Shown: in pieces, positions 1 through 10,100 of the stretch
Layout of the letters: each line of letters opens with the position of its first letter
How positions within the stretch are numbered: position 1 is the first letter of the stretch
Source: Bacillus paramycoides
GTDB taxonomy: Bacteria; Bacillota; Bacilli; Bacillales; Bacillaceae_G
Reading direction: 5' to 3'
Assembly: GCF_001884235.1 (NCBI RefSeq)
Contig: NZ_MAOI01000079.1
Location: 494,548-558,547 of the forward strand
Length of the DNA: 64,000 nucleotides
Made by a program: the position numbers and the translations under genes
The notes under the pieces: model-generated
Seen by the model: the letters and a program-made list of their open reading frames with translations, nothing else
Databases searched by the model: none
Told to the model about the DNA's origin: nothing

Positions 1-341
1 AGACTAGCAAGTGGGCCTAATCCTATAAAAGCTACAGCGAGTAACGCCCTAGCAAGTTTAAATGAAGTGAGTGGAAGCAGCGCGAAATATTCAGGACGTA
101 ACATTCCATCTCCCCCAGTAAGAAGTGGGCCCAAAATCCACCCTACTGTCCACAGAGCGAATATCACATATAGAATACTTTTTGAAACGTTATGTTCCGT
201 AGGATAGAAAGAAAAGAGCAAGATGGTTCCAATTGCAATCAATAAACCAACTATTCCTGTAATAATTAAAAGAACTGCTTTACCACTATTCATTGAATTT
301 TTTAGGATTGATAACTTCATTCGAATCAAAACACTAGCCAA
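1..341 (-). CDS. ABC-2 type transporter permease, 5' part (runs off the window)
   Basis: About 113 codons of an integral membrane protein; the 3' end lies outside the window. I chose the TTG start at 341 because AAAGGAGG lies 8 nt upstream; the first residues are MASVLIRMKLSILKN. Hydrophobic segments around residues 22-45 and 55-72 are followed by a short stretch containing GGDGMLRPEYF, as in permeases of two-component exporters. It overlaps the 3' end of the ATPase gene by 16 bp, so the two are translationally coupled and probably form one exporter. Substrate unknown. Confidence 0.7.
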   Translation of the reverse strand, partial: MASVLIRMKLSILKNSMNSGKAVLLIITGIVGLLIAIGTILLFSFYPTEHNVSKSILYVIFALWTVGWILGPLLTGGDGMLRPEYFALLPLTSFKLARALLAVAFIGLGPLAS

Positions 342-1126
342 GACAGTTCTCCTCCTTTAACAGCAGGGACGCCTACTAACTGAACGAAAATGTCTTCGAG
401 CGTTTCTTCACCGCAAACATCTACCATTGTTCCTGAAGATACCACTTTTCCTTTGGAAATAATTGCAACGTGATCACAAAGTTGTTCAACTAACGCCATG
501 ACGTGACTTGAAAATACTACTGAACCACCAGAACTAACAAATTTCTGTAAAATCTTTTTAATAGTAGTTGCAGAAATAGGATCTACTGCCTCAAATGGTT
601 CATCGAGAATGAGTAATTTCGGTGCATGGAGGAGTGCAAGTGCAAGACCAATTTTTTTACGCATGCCAGTAGAATAATTGATAACTAGCGTTCCTTCAGC
701 ATTATTCAATTCTAGTATTGTAAGTAATTCTTCTGTTCGTCGATTAACTTCTTTGGCACTCATTCCCCTTAACAGGCCCATATATGTTAATAATTCGCGA
801 CCAGTAAGTCTTTCCGGCAAGGCCAATCCATCTGGTAATACCCCGATCAATGTCTTTGCTTGTGCAGGATTTCCCCAAACATCAACCCCAAAAACTTTAG
901 CGTTCCCGCCATCTGGTCGTAATAAACCAACAGACATCGACAACGAAGTAGTTTTTCCTGCCCCATTAGGGCCAACAACTCCATAAAAAGATCCCCTCGG
1001 AACAGTTAAATCAATATGATTGACTGCAATAAACTCGCCGAATTGTTTATACAGCTTCGAAATTTGTAGCGCGGGAGCAGATTCCTCCCATTCAGGTTCC
1101 CCTGAAATCGATTCAAAAGATTTCAT
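326..1126 (-). CDS. ABC transporter ATP-binding protein
   Basis: 266 aa nucleotide-binding subunit. Walker A GPNGAGKTT is at about residues 52-60, the signature is the variant YSTGMRKK near 152, and Walker B LLILDEP is near 172, followed by an H-loop in SSHVM. The STGM-type signature is usual for ABC-2 exporters (CcmA/NatA type). GAAGGAG precedes the ATG. Its stop overlaps the permease start at 341, so the pair is a likely two-gene export operon. The exported compound cannot be inferred. Confidence 0.88.
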   Translation of the reverse strand: MKSFESISGEPEWEESAPALQISKLYKQFGEFIAVNHIDLTVPRGSFYGVVGPNGAGKTTSLSMSVGLLRPDGGNAKVFGVDVWGNPAQAKTLIGVLPDGLALPERLTGRELLTYMGLLRGMSAKEVNRRTEELLTILELNNAEGTLVINYSTGMRKKIGLALALLHAPKLLILDEPFEAVDPISATTIKKILQKFVSSGGSVVFSSHVMALVEQLCDHVAIISKGKVVSSGTMVDVCGEETLEDIFVQLVGVPAVKGGELSWLVF

Positions 1127-1244
1127 AAAATGGACTCCTTCTTTGCAAATTTAATATCTGATTGTAAATCTCAATACCTTTACTCATCTGTTTGTATTGT
1201 TAGAACGTATTTAATTTAAAAATTAAAATATCGAAAGTTTTTCT

Positions 1245-1997
1245 TTAATTACAATACGGTGCTACCAGATCATTCAAATATTCAATGTTTGTAGCAGATA
1301 CATTTTCAGATATTCTAGCCGCAATAATAATAGGTGCCCATTGAAAAATCTCATTTCTTGATATTCCGGTATTCCTGCAATATATATGTAAATACATTTC
1401 AGCTAATTCTACCGAAGATTGTGAGTACAACAAATATGTTCGAAACACATCTGCACGAATATCACCTAAACTAGCATCAACCCAATCTATAGTTTTCACA
1501 TTATCATTACTCATAATTAAATTAAACGGATGAAAATCACCATGACATAATCTAGGTTCAAACACGATTGAATCCATTTTGCTCAATATATTCTTCTTTT
1601 GTTTCTCATCTAGATTTTGAACAGATTGAATTTGACGATAAAGTCTCTCTTCCATCTGTTCTATTTCATCCAAGCTTACAGAAATAGCATGAATCTTTTG
1701 TTGTTCATTAACACACATACTTATGTAATGCTCCGCTTCACTTAAATTATTTAGCAGAAGCTCACCAACACTTTTCCCTTTTACATATTCCATAATAATA
1801 GCTTGTCTACCTTGTATCTCTGTAACTTCGAATACTTTAGGAACGTGTAAACCACGTGAATATGCATACTTCTGTTTTTGTGCTTCATATAGAGATTCTG
1901 TATTAGGGAGGTATTCTTTAAATAGTTTCACAACTTTATTATCACAAAGATAAATTTCAGCCGTATTTCCTTTTGCTATCGGATTTCCTAAATTCAA
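1245..1997 (-). CDS. Aminoglycoside phosphotransferase-fold kinase
   Basis: 250 aa protein of the APH/choline kinase fold. A kinase N-lobe (GNTAEIY; VVKLFKEY) is followed by the catalytic loop HGDFHPFN near residue 153 and the metal-binding IDW motif near 169. These residues are intact, so it should phosphorylate a small molecule. Relatives include true resistance enzymes and many kinases of unknown substrate; the sequence does not decide between them. Monocistronic, ending before the hairpin region at 2094. Confidence 0.75.
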   Translation of the reverse strand: MNLGNPIAKGNTAEIYLCDNKVVKLFKEYLPNTESLYEAQKQKYAYSRGLHVPKVFEVTEIQGRQAIIMEYVKGKSVGELLLNNLSEAEHYISMCVNEQQKIHAISVSLDEIEQMEERLYRQIQSVQNLDEKQKKNILSKMDSIVFEPRLCHGDFHPFNLIMSNDNVKTIDWVDASLGDIRADVFRTYLLYSQSSVELAEMYLHIYCRNTGISRNEIFQWAPIIIAARISENVSATNIEYLNDLVAPYCN

Positions 1998-2093
1998 TTC
2001 ATTTCTCTCCTTACAGTAAATTAGTATTACACCCTACACTACTCTATAAATTCAGTGTAATTATGCTGAATCCCTTCTTCATGAAAATGCAAA

Positions 2094-2135
2094 AAACTTA
2101 CCACTTCCTATAATTATATAGAAAGTGGTAAGTTT
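2094..2135 (-). terminator. Hairpin at the 3' end of the VOC pseudogene
   Basis: Inverted repeat AAACTTACCACTT / AAGTGGTAAGTTT with an AT-rich loop, followed on the minus strand by T-rich sequence. It overlaps the stop codon of the VOC pseudogene at 2114. Confidence 0.6.
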
Positions 2136-2908
2136 AATTTTCTAGGAATATCGGAATGAAAATCTGGTGTATGCAAAACAGAAAATGTATACCCCTGTTG
2201 AATAAATAGTACTTCATTATGTTTGCTTTCAAATGGAACACTATTTTTCTTAAAATTATTTTGAATTCGTTTTAAAAATGCGTGATCAGATGTTCCGAAA
2301 GATACGTGTACTTTCGGTGGTAAAGCTTTCATCGCAATTGGAATCCAAGGTCGCTGCCACCAAGTTGCAACAATATATGCAGTTCCACCAATAACAAAGT
2401 TGAAAATATCCCCATCTTCCTTCATTTTCATGTCTAGATTTGATTTCAACCATTCTGTAAATACGGGCACACTTTTAACCGGAAGACCGATTTCCCTTAC
2501 ATATAAAATGTTTAAAGGTGAATGCGGAACTAATATATTTTCCTCAACATAGCTATGTGCGATAATTTCGAGAAGGTTTCCATCGCCATCTCTAAAGTAT
2601 AAATTGAAAAGACCGTTCTCCTCATCAATTGTATGACCATCTTTCCATTTCGCAATGAGTAACCCAGATCCTTCTAGCCATTTTGCCGTTTCATGAAATT
2701 TTGAATAAGGAATCTCAAAAGCGAAATGCGCAGGTGCAATCGGTTCATATACTTCCTGGAAACTAATTGTTGTGTAAGGTGTGACTTCAAATTGAATAAA
2801 TGTTGCTGTTTCTGTTTTTATCGGAAAAGATAATATGTCTTTATAGACTTATTTTACCCCTTCTATAGAAACCGTTTGTAGTTTTATATCTGCTATATGT
2901 GTAATCAC
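2114..2908 (-). pseudogene. VOC (glyoxalase/dioxygenase-fold) protein, interrupted by an in-frame TAA
   Basis: A 265-codon frame starts at GTG 2908 (GAGGGGG upstream) and is open to 2114 apart from a TAA at 2849-2851, codon 20 (context EGVK-stop-VYKDIL). Reading through gives a two-module vicinal-oxygen-chelate protein: N-terminal half with HFAFEIP and DGDGNLLEII, C-terminal half with HVSFGTSDHAFL and FSVLHTPDFH. One nucleotide change (for example CAA, AAA or GAA to TAA) explains the break. An internal start near 2470 could only make the C-terminal half. Confidence 0.8.
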
Positions 2909-3025
2909 TTTACATCCCCCTCTATTTCATATTATCTATTCGTATTGTATTACAATTATAAATAGATAAAATCAAACTGAAGGATGGATTTGTTATATAG
3001 AAACTACAACTTTAGTATGAATATG

Positions 3026-3859
3026 TTAGCTCCAATTACTTTTTATTTCCTCTATAACAACTTTTGGTTTATCCCAATGCAACATATGTGTAGTATTAGG
3101 AATTAATTTTACAACACTGTCAGTTTTCTCTTTAAAAATAGTTACGGTCTTATCTCTAAATTCATCCCATATTTGTGGAACTGTAGCTCGAAGTAATACA
3201 ATATTAGCTGGTAGCTTCTCATATATATCTATCGTTTCATCTTTATGCATACCTCTTATTATATTGCTAGCTGTTGTCCCACGCGCATGCCAACATACTT
3301 TATTATTCATTTCAATCCCAAGATCTCTTACTGCAAGTTCTAATAATGGAGACCACCTAGTATAAGCTTCTTTTTCGCTTTTGAAGAATCCATCCCAATT
3401 ATTAAAAACATATTCATCAAAGTCCTTTTCGTAATAAGCTATTTCCTCTTGAAGTGTTTCTTCTTGAAGTCTTTTTGTTTGATAACCACCATCAATAAGA
3501 ATACTTCCTAATACTTTATCTGGATTATTTAATAAATAAAATAACGCGACAAAGCTTCCCCAAGAATGAGAAAGAAAATAAAAACGTTCAATTTTAAGTG
3601 CACTTACAATTTCATTTAACCAATACGCCAAATGTTGCATCTCATACTCTTCCGTTCGTTCAAATGGAGGTGTTTTACCGTGTCCTGGTGCATCGATAGA
3701 TATGAATCTAAAATTGTCTTTTAAGTTCTCTGCAATTTCTATAAAACTTAAACTCGTACTACCTAATCCATGTAAACAAAAGATAACGGGCTTGTCATCA
3801 TTTCCCCACTCAGTAATATGTACGTTTATTTTTTCACTTTTAATATAGTAACGTTTCAC
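3026..3859 (-). CDS. Alpha/beta hydrolase
   Basis: 277 aa, full-length for a single-domain alpha/beta hydrolase. The oxyanion strand HGLGS is at residues 30-34. The nucleophile elbow reads SHSWGS (Ser99), with Ser in place of the usual first Gly. The catalytic His is probably His258 in TTHMLHW, and an acid in the DIYEKLP-VLLRATV region is expected. Soluble. The substrate (ester, lactone or C-C bond) is not predictable. No operon partner: a hairpin lies between it and the next minus-strand gene. Confidence 0.8.
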   Translation of the reverse strand: MKRYYIKSEKINVHITEWGNDDKPVIFCLHGLGSTSLSFIEIAENLKDNFRFISIDAPGHGKTPPFERTEEYEMQHLAYWLNEIVSALKIERFYFLSHSWGSFVALFYLLNNPDKVLGSILIDGGYQTKRLQEETLQEEIAYYEKDFDEYVFNNWDGFFKSEKEAYTRWSPLLELAVRDLGIEMNNKVCWHARGTTASNIIRGMHKDETIDIYEKLPANIVLLRATVPQIWDEFRDKTVTIFKEKTDSVVKLIPNTTHMLHWDKPKVVIEEIKSNWS

Positions 3860-3948
3860 AACAATTATCCTCCATATCTCGATTTTCAGATTAACACTCT
3901 ACTTATTTCTATTATTTTCAAGTTTTCCCTGCATTCTTTTTCACACAA

Positions 3949-3983
3949 AAAAGCTTATTTTCGTTTACAGAAAATAAGCTTTT
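3949..3983. terminator. Intergenic terminator hairpin
   Basis: Perfect 14-bp inverted repeat AAAAGCTTATTTTC / GAAAATAAGCTTTT around a 7-nt loop, just downstream of the methyltransferase stop at 3996. T-rich on both strands; most likely terminates the minus-strand methyltransferase. Confidence 0.7.
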
Positions 3984-3995
3984 ACGCTAAGTATA

Positions 3996-4748
3996 TTAAG
4001 ATTTAACCGCAAAAATCATAAATCTTTTTGAATTCGTACGAATACCTTTTTCAGTACGATTAGTATCAATGAACTTTTGTAAAATATCGAAATCCTCTTC
4101 CTCTTCTCCAAATCTAGGAATAATAGGCGTATGTTTTAATAAGAAAATAAGGTCTTCAGGTGTACTGTAATAATCGGTAACATCATATTCCCGTACTTGC
4201 ACGAGCTCAAATCCTGCACTAATAAGTTCACTCATATATTTTTCTTTTAAAGTTCCATCTCTTTCACCTAAGCATTGCCCTCTTCCAAATGCTTCTTTAA
4301 GATTTAATTTATCATGTTCGCTAACTTGTTGTGATAAGAAAAAAGCACCTCTTTTCATTACTTTTGCCAATTCAGATGCTTCAAACGGTGCATGACAACT
4401 TGAAGCAATATCAAAATAAGAATTTGGAAACGCTAAAGTTTCAGAATCCATTTGGAGAAACTTAACGTTTTCTACGCCTGCTTTATTCAAGTTTGAATGT
4501 GCCGTTTCAATCATTCCGCTAGAATTATCTATTCCAATTAATAAAGCAGCTGATGATGCTATTTTTAGTACATTTTCTCCTCCGCCTGTACCAACATCAA
4601 GTAGAATATCAGATTGTTTGCATCTTTCTTTCACTTCGCCATAAAAATCCCAAGTGTCACCTACAGTTTCACATTTCAGCTTACTGAAGTCCCACCCGTT
4701 TGCTCGTCCCACTTTATTATAAAAATTCTTATACTCTAATTCATTCAT
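3996..4748 (-). CDS. Class I SAM-dependent methyltransferase
   Basis: 250 aa. Motif I DVGTGGGENVLKIA near residue 50 binds S-adenosylmethionine; the acidic residue ending strand 2 is in GIDNSSGM and motif II is around FLQMDSE. The central region FDIASSCHAPFEASELAKVMKRG matches Methyltransf_11/25 proteins. The substrate is unknown; C-terminal half FGEEEEDFDIL is typical of Bacillus small-molecule methyltransferases. Monocistronic with a strong terminator. Confidence 0.82.
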   Translation of the reverse strand: MNELEYKNFYNKVGRANGWDFSKLKCETVGDTWDFYGEVKERCKQSDILLDVGTGGGENVLKIASSAALLIGIDNSSGMIETAHSNLNKAGVENVKFLQMDSETLAFPNSYFDIASSCHAPFEASELAKVMKRGAFFLSQQVSEHDKLNLKEAFGRGQCLGERDGTLKEKYMSELISAGFELVQVREYDVTDYYSTPEDLIFLLKHTPIIPRFGEEEEDFDILQKFIDTNRTEKGIRTNSKRFMIFAVKS

Positions 4749-4992
4749 TTTATTATTTCCCCTTTGCAGAAAAGCATTAAATATCTAATTTTGATAATTC
4801 CCGAAATAGACTCAACGGTGATATTTTCATAAAGGGGCTTACGTTCCTTTTGATATTTGGTACGCATTTTTCAGCCCCAAATAACTAGTTACTTCGAACA
4901 ATACGGCATTTCATCAATTTCACCTCTTTTGGAAGATTATATGTATAATAACCTGTAACATTATTTAATTATATATTATAAAATACAAATTA

Positions 4993-5289
4993 TTAAAACA
5001 TTAAATTTCCAAACACTTCGTTTTCTACTTTTATTTTCTTTGATCGTGCATTCCAATTCTTTTTGTAAAATGTAAATGGTGAATTCAATATAGTAATGTC
5101 GATAGCAGCTTCTTCTTTCACCTCTCTTTTAGCAGTTTCTACTACTGTTTCATTGTTTTCTTTATGTCCTCCCAACCTTACTACACCTAATGAATCACCT
5201 TTACTCGTTGGGCCAACTTGAAAAACAAATAGATTTTTATAAAGAACATAAGCTCCAGATGTTCGTACATTTCCATTAATATGTATCAA
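4993..5289 (-). CDS. NUDIX hydrolase, short (possibly truncated)
   Basis: 98 aa from a TTG start preceded by GGAGGGGG. The NUDIX box is present: GGHKENNE, then REVKEE with the E residues that bind Mg2+ (pattern GX5EX7REVXEE), but the usual Gly after EE is Ala. Family members are usually 130-160 aa, so about a third of the fold after FYKKNWNARSKKIKV is missing. The following 250 bp are AT-rich and non-coding, so a 3' truncation is likely. May be non-functional. Confidence 0.6.
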   Translation of the reverse strand: MIHINGNVRTSGAYVLYKNLFVFQVGPTSKGDSLGVVRLGGHKENNETVVETAKREVKEEAAIDITILNSPFTFYKKNWNARSKKIKVENEVFGNLMF

Positions 5290-5384
5290 ACTTCCCCCTC
5301 CAAATCCCCAATGGTTTTCCCAATGCTATCTTGAAAATGATTAACTATTATCCATCAAAACAGTTTACTATAATTATATTATGG

Positions 5385-5456
5385 TTATCTTTTTTTTAAA
5401 CTCACAGTCCAATTAACTTCTTGCCATAACTCCCAATCTAGGAAAGCTGCCTTCAT
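5385..5456 (-). CDS. Possible 23-aa ORF or gene-start remnant
   Basis: ATG preceded by AGGAGAGA encodes MKAAFLDWELWQEV and ends in SLKKR. The ribosome-binding site is good but the product is very short. It may be the start of a lost gene. The rest of the 5290-5591 gap has no other recognisable feature. Confidence 0.25.
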   Translation of the reverse strand: MKAAFLDWELWQEVNWTVSLKKR

Positions 5457-5591
5457 TTCTATCTCTCCTTCTTATTTACAAAATAAAACTTATCAAAGTA
5501 GGATTCAACAAATTTTTACAGAAATCTATACTTAATAAGTATTGGACGGAGTATTTTCAAATTCCTCGATAAAAAGGTGGTGCATACAATT

Positions 5592-6818
5592 TTGAAATTG
5601 AAACAAGAAAGAAGTATGACTGTAAGCACAGCTTTTTCTAAAGAGTACAAGATTTTCATTTTTGGTTTACTTATTTCAAGGATTGGGGATTCACTCTACA
5701 CCTTTGCATTACCTTGGATTGCCTATCAATTAACTGGTTCAGCAGTTATCATGAGTTCTTTATTTGCTATTAACGTATTACCAATCGTTTTATTTGGTCC
5801 TATAGTTGGCGTTATTGTAGATCGATACGATCAGAGAAGATTACTATGGATTGCAGATGCAATCAGTATTATTTTAGTAAGTCTCGTACCAATTCTACAT
5901 TCATTACATCTATTAGAAATACGGCACTTATACGTAATTACTTTTATTTTAGCTGTTATGTCTATGCTTTTTGATGTAACAACGGTTACAGTTATTCCGC
6001 ACATTGCTGGAGCATCATTAACAAAGGCCAATTCTTTATATCAAATGGTAAATCAACTATCTAGTCTTTTTGGACCTATGTTAGCCGGGCTTTTCATTTC
6101 TTTTATTGGCGGTTTTCAAGTGCTTTGGATTAATGTTCTTTCATTTATCGCAACATTAGTTGCTGTGATGTTATTACCATCAATTAAAACTTTAAACAGT
6201 AAAAATAATGATAAGAACACACTTCAAAATGTACTAGCTGATTTGTTTGATGGGTTTAAATAGCTCAAAAATGATCGCTTAAATATAGCTTTATCTCTTC
6301 AAGCCATGGTAGGAAACTTTGGAGCAAGTGCGGTTTTAGGTGTACTCATGTATTATTTACTATCCACATTGCATCTTACCCCAGAACAAAGTGGTTTTAA
6401 TTATACGTTAATTGGAATAGGTGGTCTTTTAGGAAGCTTGATTGCAGTTCCTTTAGAAAAGAGGTTGCGGCGCGGCGCTCTTATTCCTTTACTCCTATTT
6501 TTTGGGGCACTTGGCTTAACTATTGCACTATGGAGTACATATTGGATAGCACCTGGCATCGCTTTCGGTATCGCAATGACCTGTAATATTGCATGGAATA
6601 CAATTATTGCATCGGTTCGTCAGGAAACTGTCCCATCAAATATGCAAGGAAGGGTATTAGGATTTTCACGTGTACTTACTCGATTAGCTATGCCACTGGG
6701 GGCATTAGTAGGTGGCATTATTTCAGCTTATAATCCAGTGTTTGTATTTGCTTTAGCTGCTTTTACGAAGCTACTTGAAGTTTTTATTGCATTATGTAGT
6801 CCGATACGAAAACTATGA
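5592..6818 (+). pseudogene. MFS transporter interrupted by an in-frame TAG
   Basis: A continuous frame from TTG 5592 (AAGGTGGTG upstream; ATG 5613 is an alternative) to 6818 is broken by a single TAG at 6261-6263, inside the central cytoplasmic loop (DLFDGFK-stop-LKNDRLNIAL). Together the halves make an about 408-residue Major Facilitator protein of the MFS_3/enterobactin-exporter type: RIGDSLYTFALPW in TM1, DRYDQRR in loop 2-3 (motif A), and a C-terminal half with GRVLGFSRV. The second half could restart at ATG 6306 but no good ribosome-binding site is visible. Confidence 0.82.
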
Positions 6819-6897
6819 TGGATGGGAGTTATATTTATGTATGATTGGTTAATTGAAATAGAAAAGCCAATTTTGATATTTACGGTTAAGTTTAGAT

Positions 6898-6927
6898 AAA
6901 AAAGGGCATATAAATTATGCCTTTTTT
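6898..6927 (+). terminator. Rho-independent terminator after the MFS pseudogene
   Basis: GGCATA-TAAAT-TATGCC stem-loop flanked by A6 and T6. T-run suits transcription from the plus strand. Confidence 0.75.
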
Positions 6928-6932
6928 CTTTA

Positions 6933-7031
6933 TCATTTTTTAATTGGATAACAAACTTCAGTAACGCACTTAAAAGGATCTGATTCCATCGCTGGACTAA
7001 CGTGATAAATTACATCAATCTCGAAGCTCAA
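6933..7031 (-). pseudogene. 3' relic of a GyrI/AraC effector-domain-like gene
   Basis: A minus-strand frame encodes EIDVIYHVSPAMESDPF then KCVTEVCYPIKK before a TGA at 6933. The ending resembles the last strand of GyrI-like small-molecule-binding domains. There is no start codon or upstream reading frame, so only the 3' end survives. The remaining gap to 7176 holds a palindrome at 7088. Confidence 0.45.
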
Positions 7032-7087
7032 CTATAGCATAAACAATGACATAGCGTGTGAGTCAACCCTTTATAATTATTTAAACA

Positions 7088-7122
7088 ACAATTCATTATG
7101 TTATATTAACATAATGAATTGT
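7088..7122. repeat. 35-bp perfect palindrome
   Basis: 16-bp arms ACAATTCATTATGTTA / TAACATAATGAATTGT around TAT. It lies 55 bp downstream of the UvrA-like gene, between convergent genes. It could act as that gene's terminator (weak T-run on the minus strand) or as a protein-binding site. Confidence 0.6.
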
Positions 7123-7176
7123 GCATATTTTTGTTTTTGTAACCGCCTTAATTAAACTACATACGAATTATTAAGT

Positions 7177-10100
7177 TCAATTATTTTTCTCAAGGCATTC
7201 ATAAACTGCCATCATTTCTCGTTTATTCAACTCACGAATTCGATTAAATATTAGAATACCTGCAACATCCTCCGTTCGTAAGCTTTCATCCACAACATCA
7301 CTTACTTTACCAGTTAACCATGTTTGCACGTCTATGCCATCAACAATTTCTTTAAGCCCTTCATCATTGATACCACTTTCATAACAAGTTACACATGGAA
7401 TTGTTAATTTAAACACACCGTCATGTAGATTATCTTCTGTTATTACTTTCTTACCTTTACAAAATGGACATGGGTTGCTTTTTTTTATTTTATTAATTTG
7501 CGTAATTAATTTTTTGTATCCAAAAGCTTCATAGACATATGTTAGCTTTTTATATTTCCCATTTGTGAAATATTTTTCTATAATATCTTCTTTTGTTTCA
7601 TTGATATTTTGGAAATCACATATAGTTACTCTATTTTTATCGCTGATTGATTCGATATTATATTTAATTTCGCCCCAGAATGGTAAGACATTTTGTAACA
7701 CCATTTCATAGTTTGAGAAACTTGCTTGTTCTAGTTCAAACATTTTCAGTGCAACTTGCGTTTTTCTAGATAGTAACGAAATATCTTCGGTTAGAACCAT
7801 ATCGTCACCTACAATGGATTTCAATTTAACGAGTGCAGGTAAATCGCCTACTATTTTTAATACTTTGTTAAGTGGCTGATTGATAATTTCACGGATATCT
7901 ACATTTTCAAATTTAAGCTGTTTATGGTGGTTTAAAACCGTCCCATCACAAATTGGACATATGATCATTTCTTTAGAAGCCTTAATATCTTCTTTAATAG
8001 GTGCTTTTGAAATAACAATATATCCACCAATAATCGTATTAAATCCTACCCATGTTCTACGTGTTTTTCCTTTCTTATCATAAAATGATTTTTCAAAATA
8101 ACCATACCAAAATGTATGTTTTTCTTCATCAGACATATCATTATAAGTTTTCGTCAAATCATGACCAAGCTCATTTTTAATTTCTTCAAATAGAAATTCT
8201 ATTTTTTCATATTGATAAAATTTTAATACTTTCATTATTTCTGGATAGAATAAACCATCCCAAAATGGAACGTTTTTATCTTGGATTACAATCTCTTTAT
8301 CAAAGATCTCAATTTTAAGTCGTCCTGAGCATGATGGACAATGATTATCTTGGGAATAGAAATCGAAGCTTCTCGTATCTTTATTAGTCGGATGTGCGGC
8401 CACAATATGATTAATTAATCCACCAATTTCATACAGGAAGCTATACTGACTATACAAATGTCTTTCCAGATCAATAGCGACTACAGGGGCAATTGTATCA
8501 GATTCGTATTCACCGTAAATTAATCGTGCCATTGAAGATAAGCTTTTTAAAATGCCACCCTTATAGATTTTTTCTGCATTTTTAAAATAAGCAATATGAT
8601 TTTTTTCTAAATAATTAATTCCATTTTGTTGATTAAGAGTAGAAGAAATTTGCAATGGAGCAACTTTATCTACAACATTTTTTTGACAATAATACTCATC
8701 ATGGCTCACAACATCAAGGTATTCTACAGATTCAAGCTGTCTTTTACCAAAATCAACGATAAAGTCAGAGCTTTTTAGCATATAAGCATTATGTTCAATC
8801 ATTACGATTGAAACTGAATCATCTTGCAAAATACCCCTGACACTATCAATAAATTGATTTAAAATATTTTGTGATAAACCTTTTGAAGGCTCGTCAAAAA
8901 TAAATAGTGTATGTGGGTTTCTTGAGTTTGCAAATAACTCCGAAACTAAATGAACACATTGAAACTCACCAGTTGATAATGTTTGTGTTTTTCTCTCTAA
9001 TGTCAAATAACCAAGTCCAAGTTTGATTAATAGGCACAAGCGTTTATAAGCGATATCTTCATTTGGAAGGTCATCAATGATCTCTTCAATCGACCGCTCA
9101 AAAATATCATCTATATCGTCACTATATTTTGTAAGTTTCTTTTTAATATCAAGAAAAGTTGCAACAGTTGATCGACTTGTAATTGATTGGTTTCGATCTT
9201 GACCTACCATAACTAATTTATCTTTTGGATATCGTTTCAAGAAATCTTTAGCTATACATTCATTGACAAGTGTAGATTTACCACATCCTGATTCTCCCAA
9301 AACAGTTACAAGCCTATTTTTAGGAATCCGAAACTCAGCTATTTGAATATTACGGCAATATAAATCATGGAATGTATAATATTCTGTTGGCATTTCCTGA
9401 TTACGTTCCCAATGTATTGGCTCTGGCCTTGGTGATTCTTCAACAATTTTCCCGCCATATTTCCCGCTACCTGGTCCAAAGAACAATTGTTCATCAGTTG
9501 TATCAAGCACTGTATCTGAATGATCAATGAGCCAAATCTGATTCTTACATCCTAATTGTTTAATCTCTTCTAATATCTTCAATAGTGTTTGATGATCAAG
9601 CCCTACTGAGATTTCATCAATAATTATTACTGTATTTTCACTTACTGCCATAAATTCAGCCAAGTAAAGTCGTGTTAATTCTCCACCTGACAGTGTACCC
9701 ATTATTCGATTTAATGTTAAGTAGCCAATATTCATATTGATAATGTTTTGAAGAATATGTTGTTTCGCTTCACTAATATTTAAAGCCTCTGCTAACGAAA
9801 GAATAGATTCAATACTTAGATCATTAATATCAGAAATAGTATGTGGATTATCAAACAATTCAATTGTATATTGTTCAATCTCTTGACTATATCGTTTGCC
9901 CTCACATTTTTTACACTCAATATTTTTAGTAGTACCGCGTCCTTTACAACCAGGACACCAACCTAACGGATTATTAAATGAAAAGACCTCTGGAGAAAGA
10001 TCAAATTTTCCAGCAAGCCTCTCACGAATCTCTTTAAATACGCCCGTATGGGTACCAATTGTAGAACGTGGATTGGAAGAAATCGATGATTTACCTAGAA

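Noticed and set aside
4747-4869. 40-aa frame upstream of the methyltransferase ending at its ATG
   Set aside because: No ribosome-binding site and no recognisable family; overlap with the ATG is likely chance.
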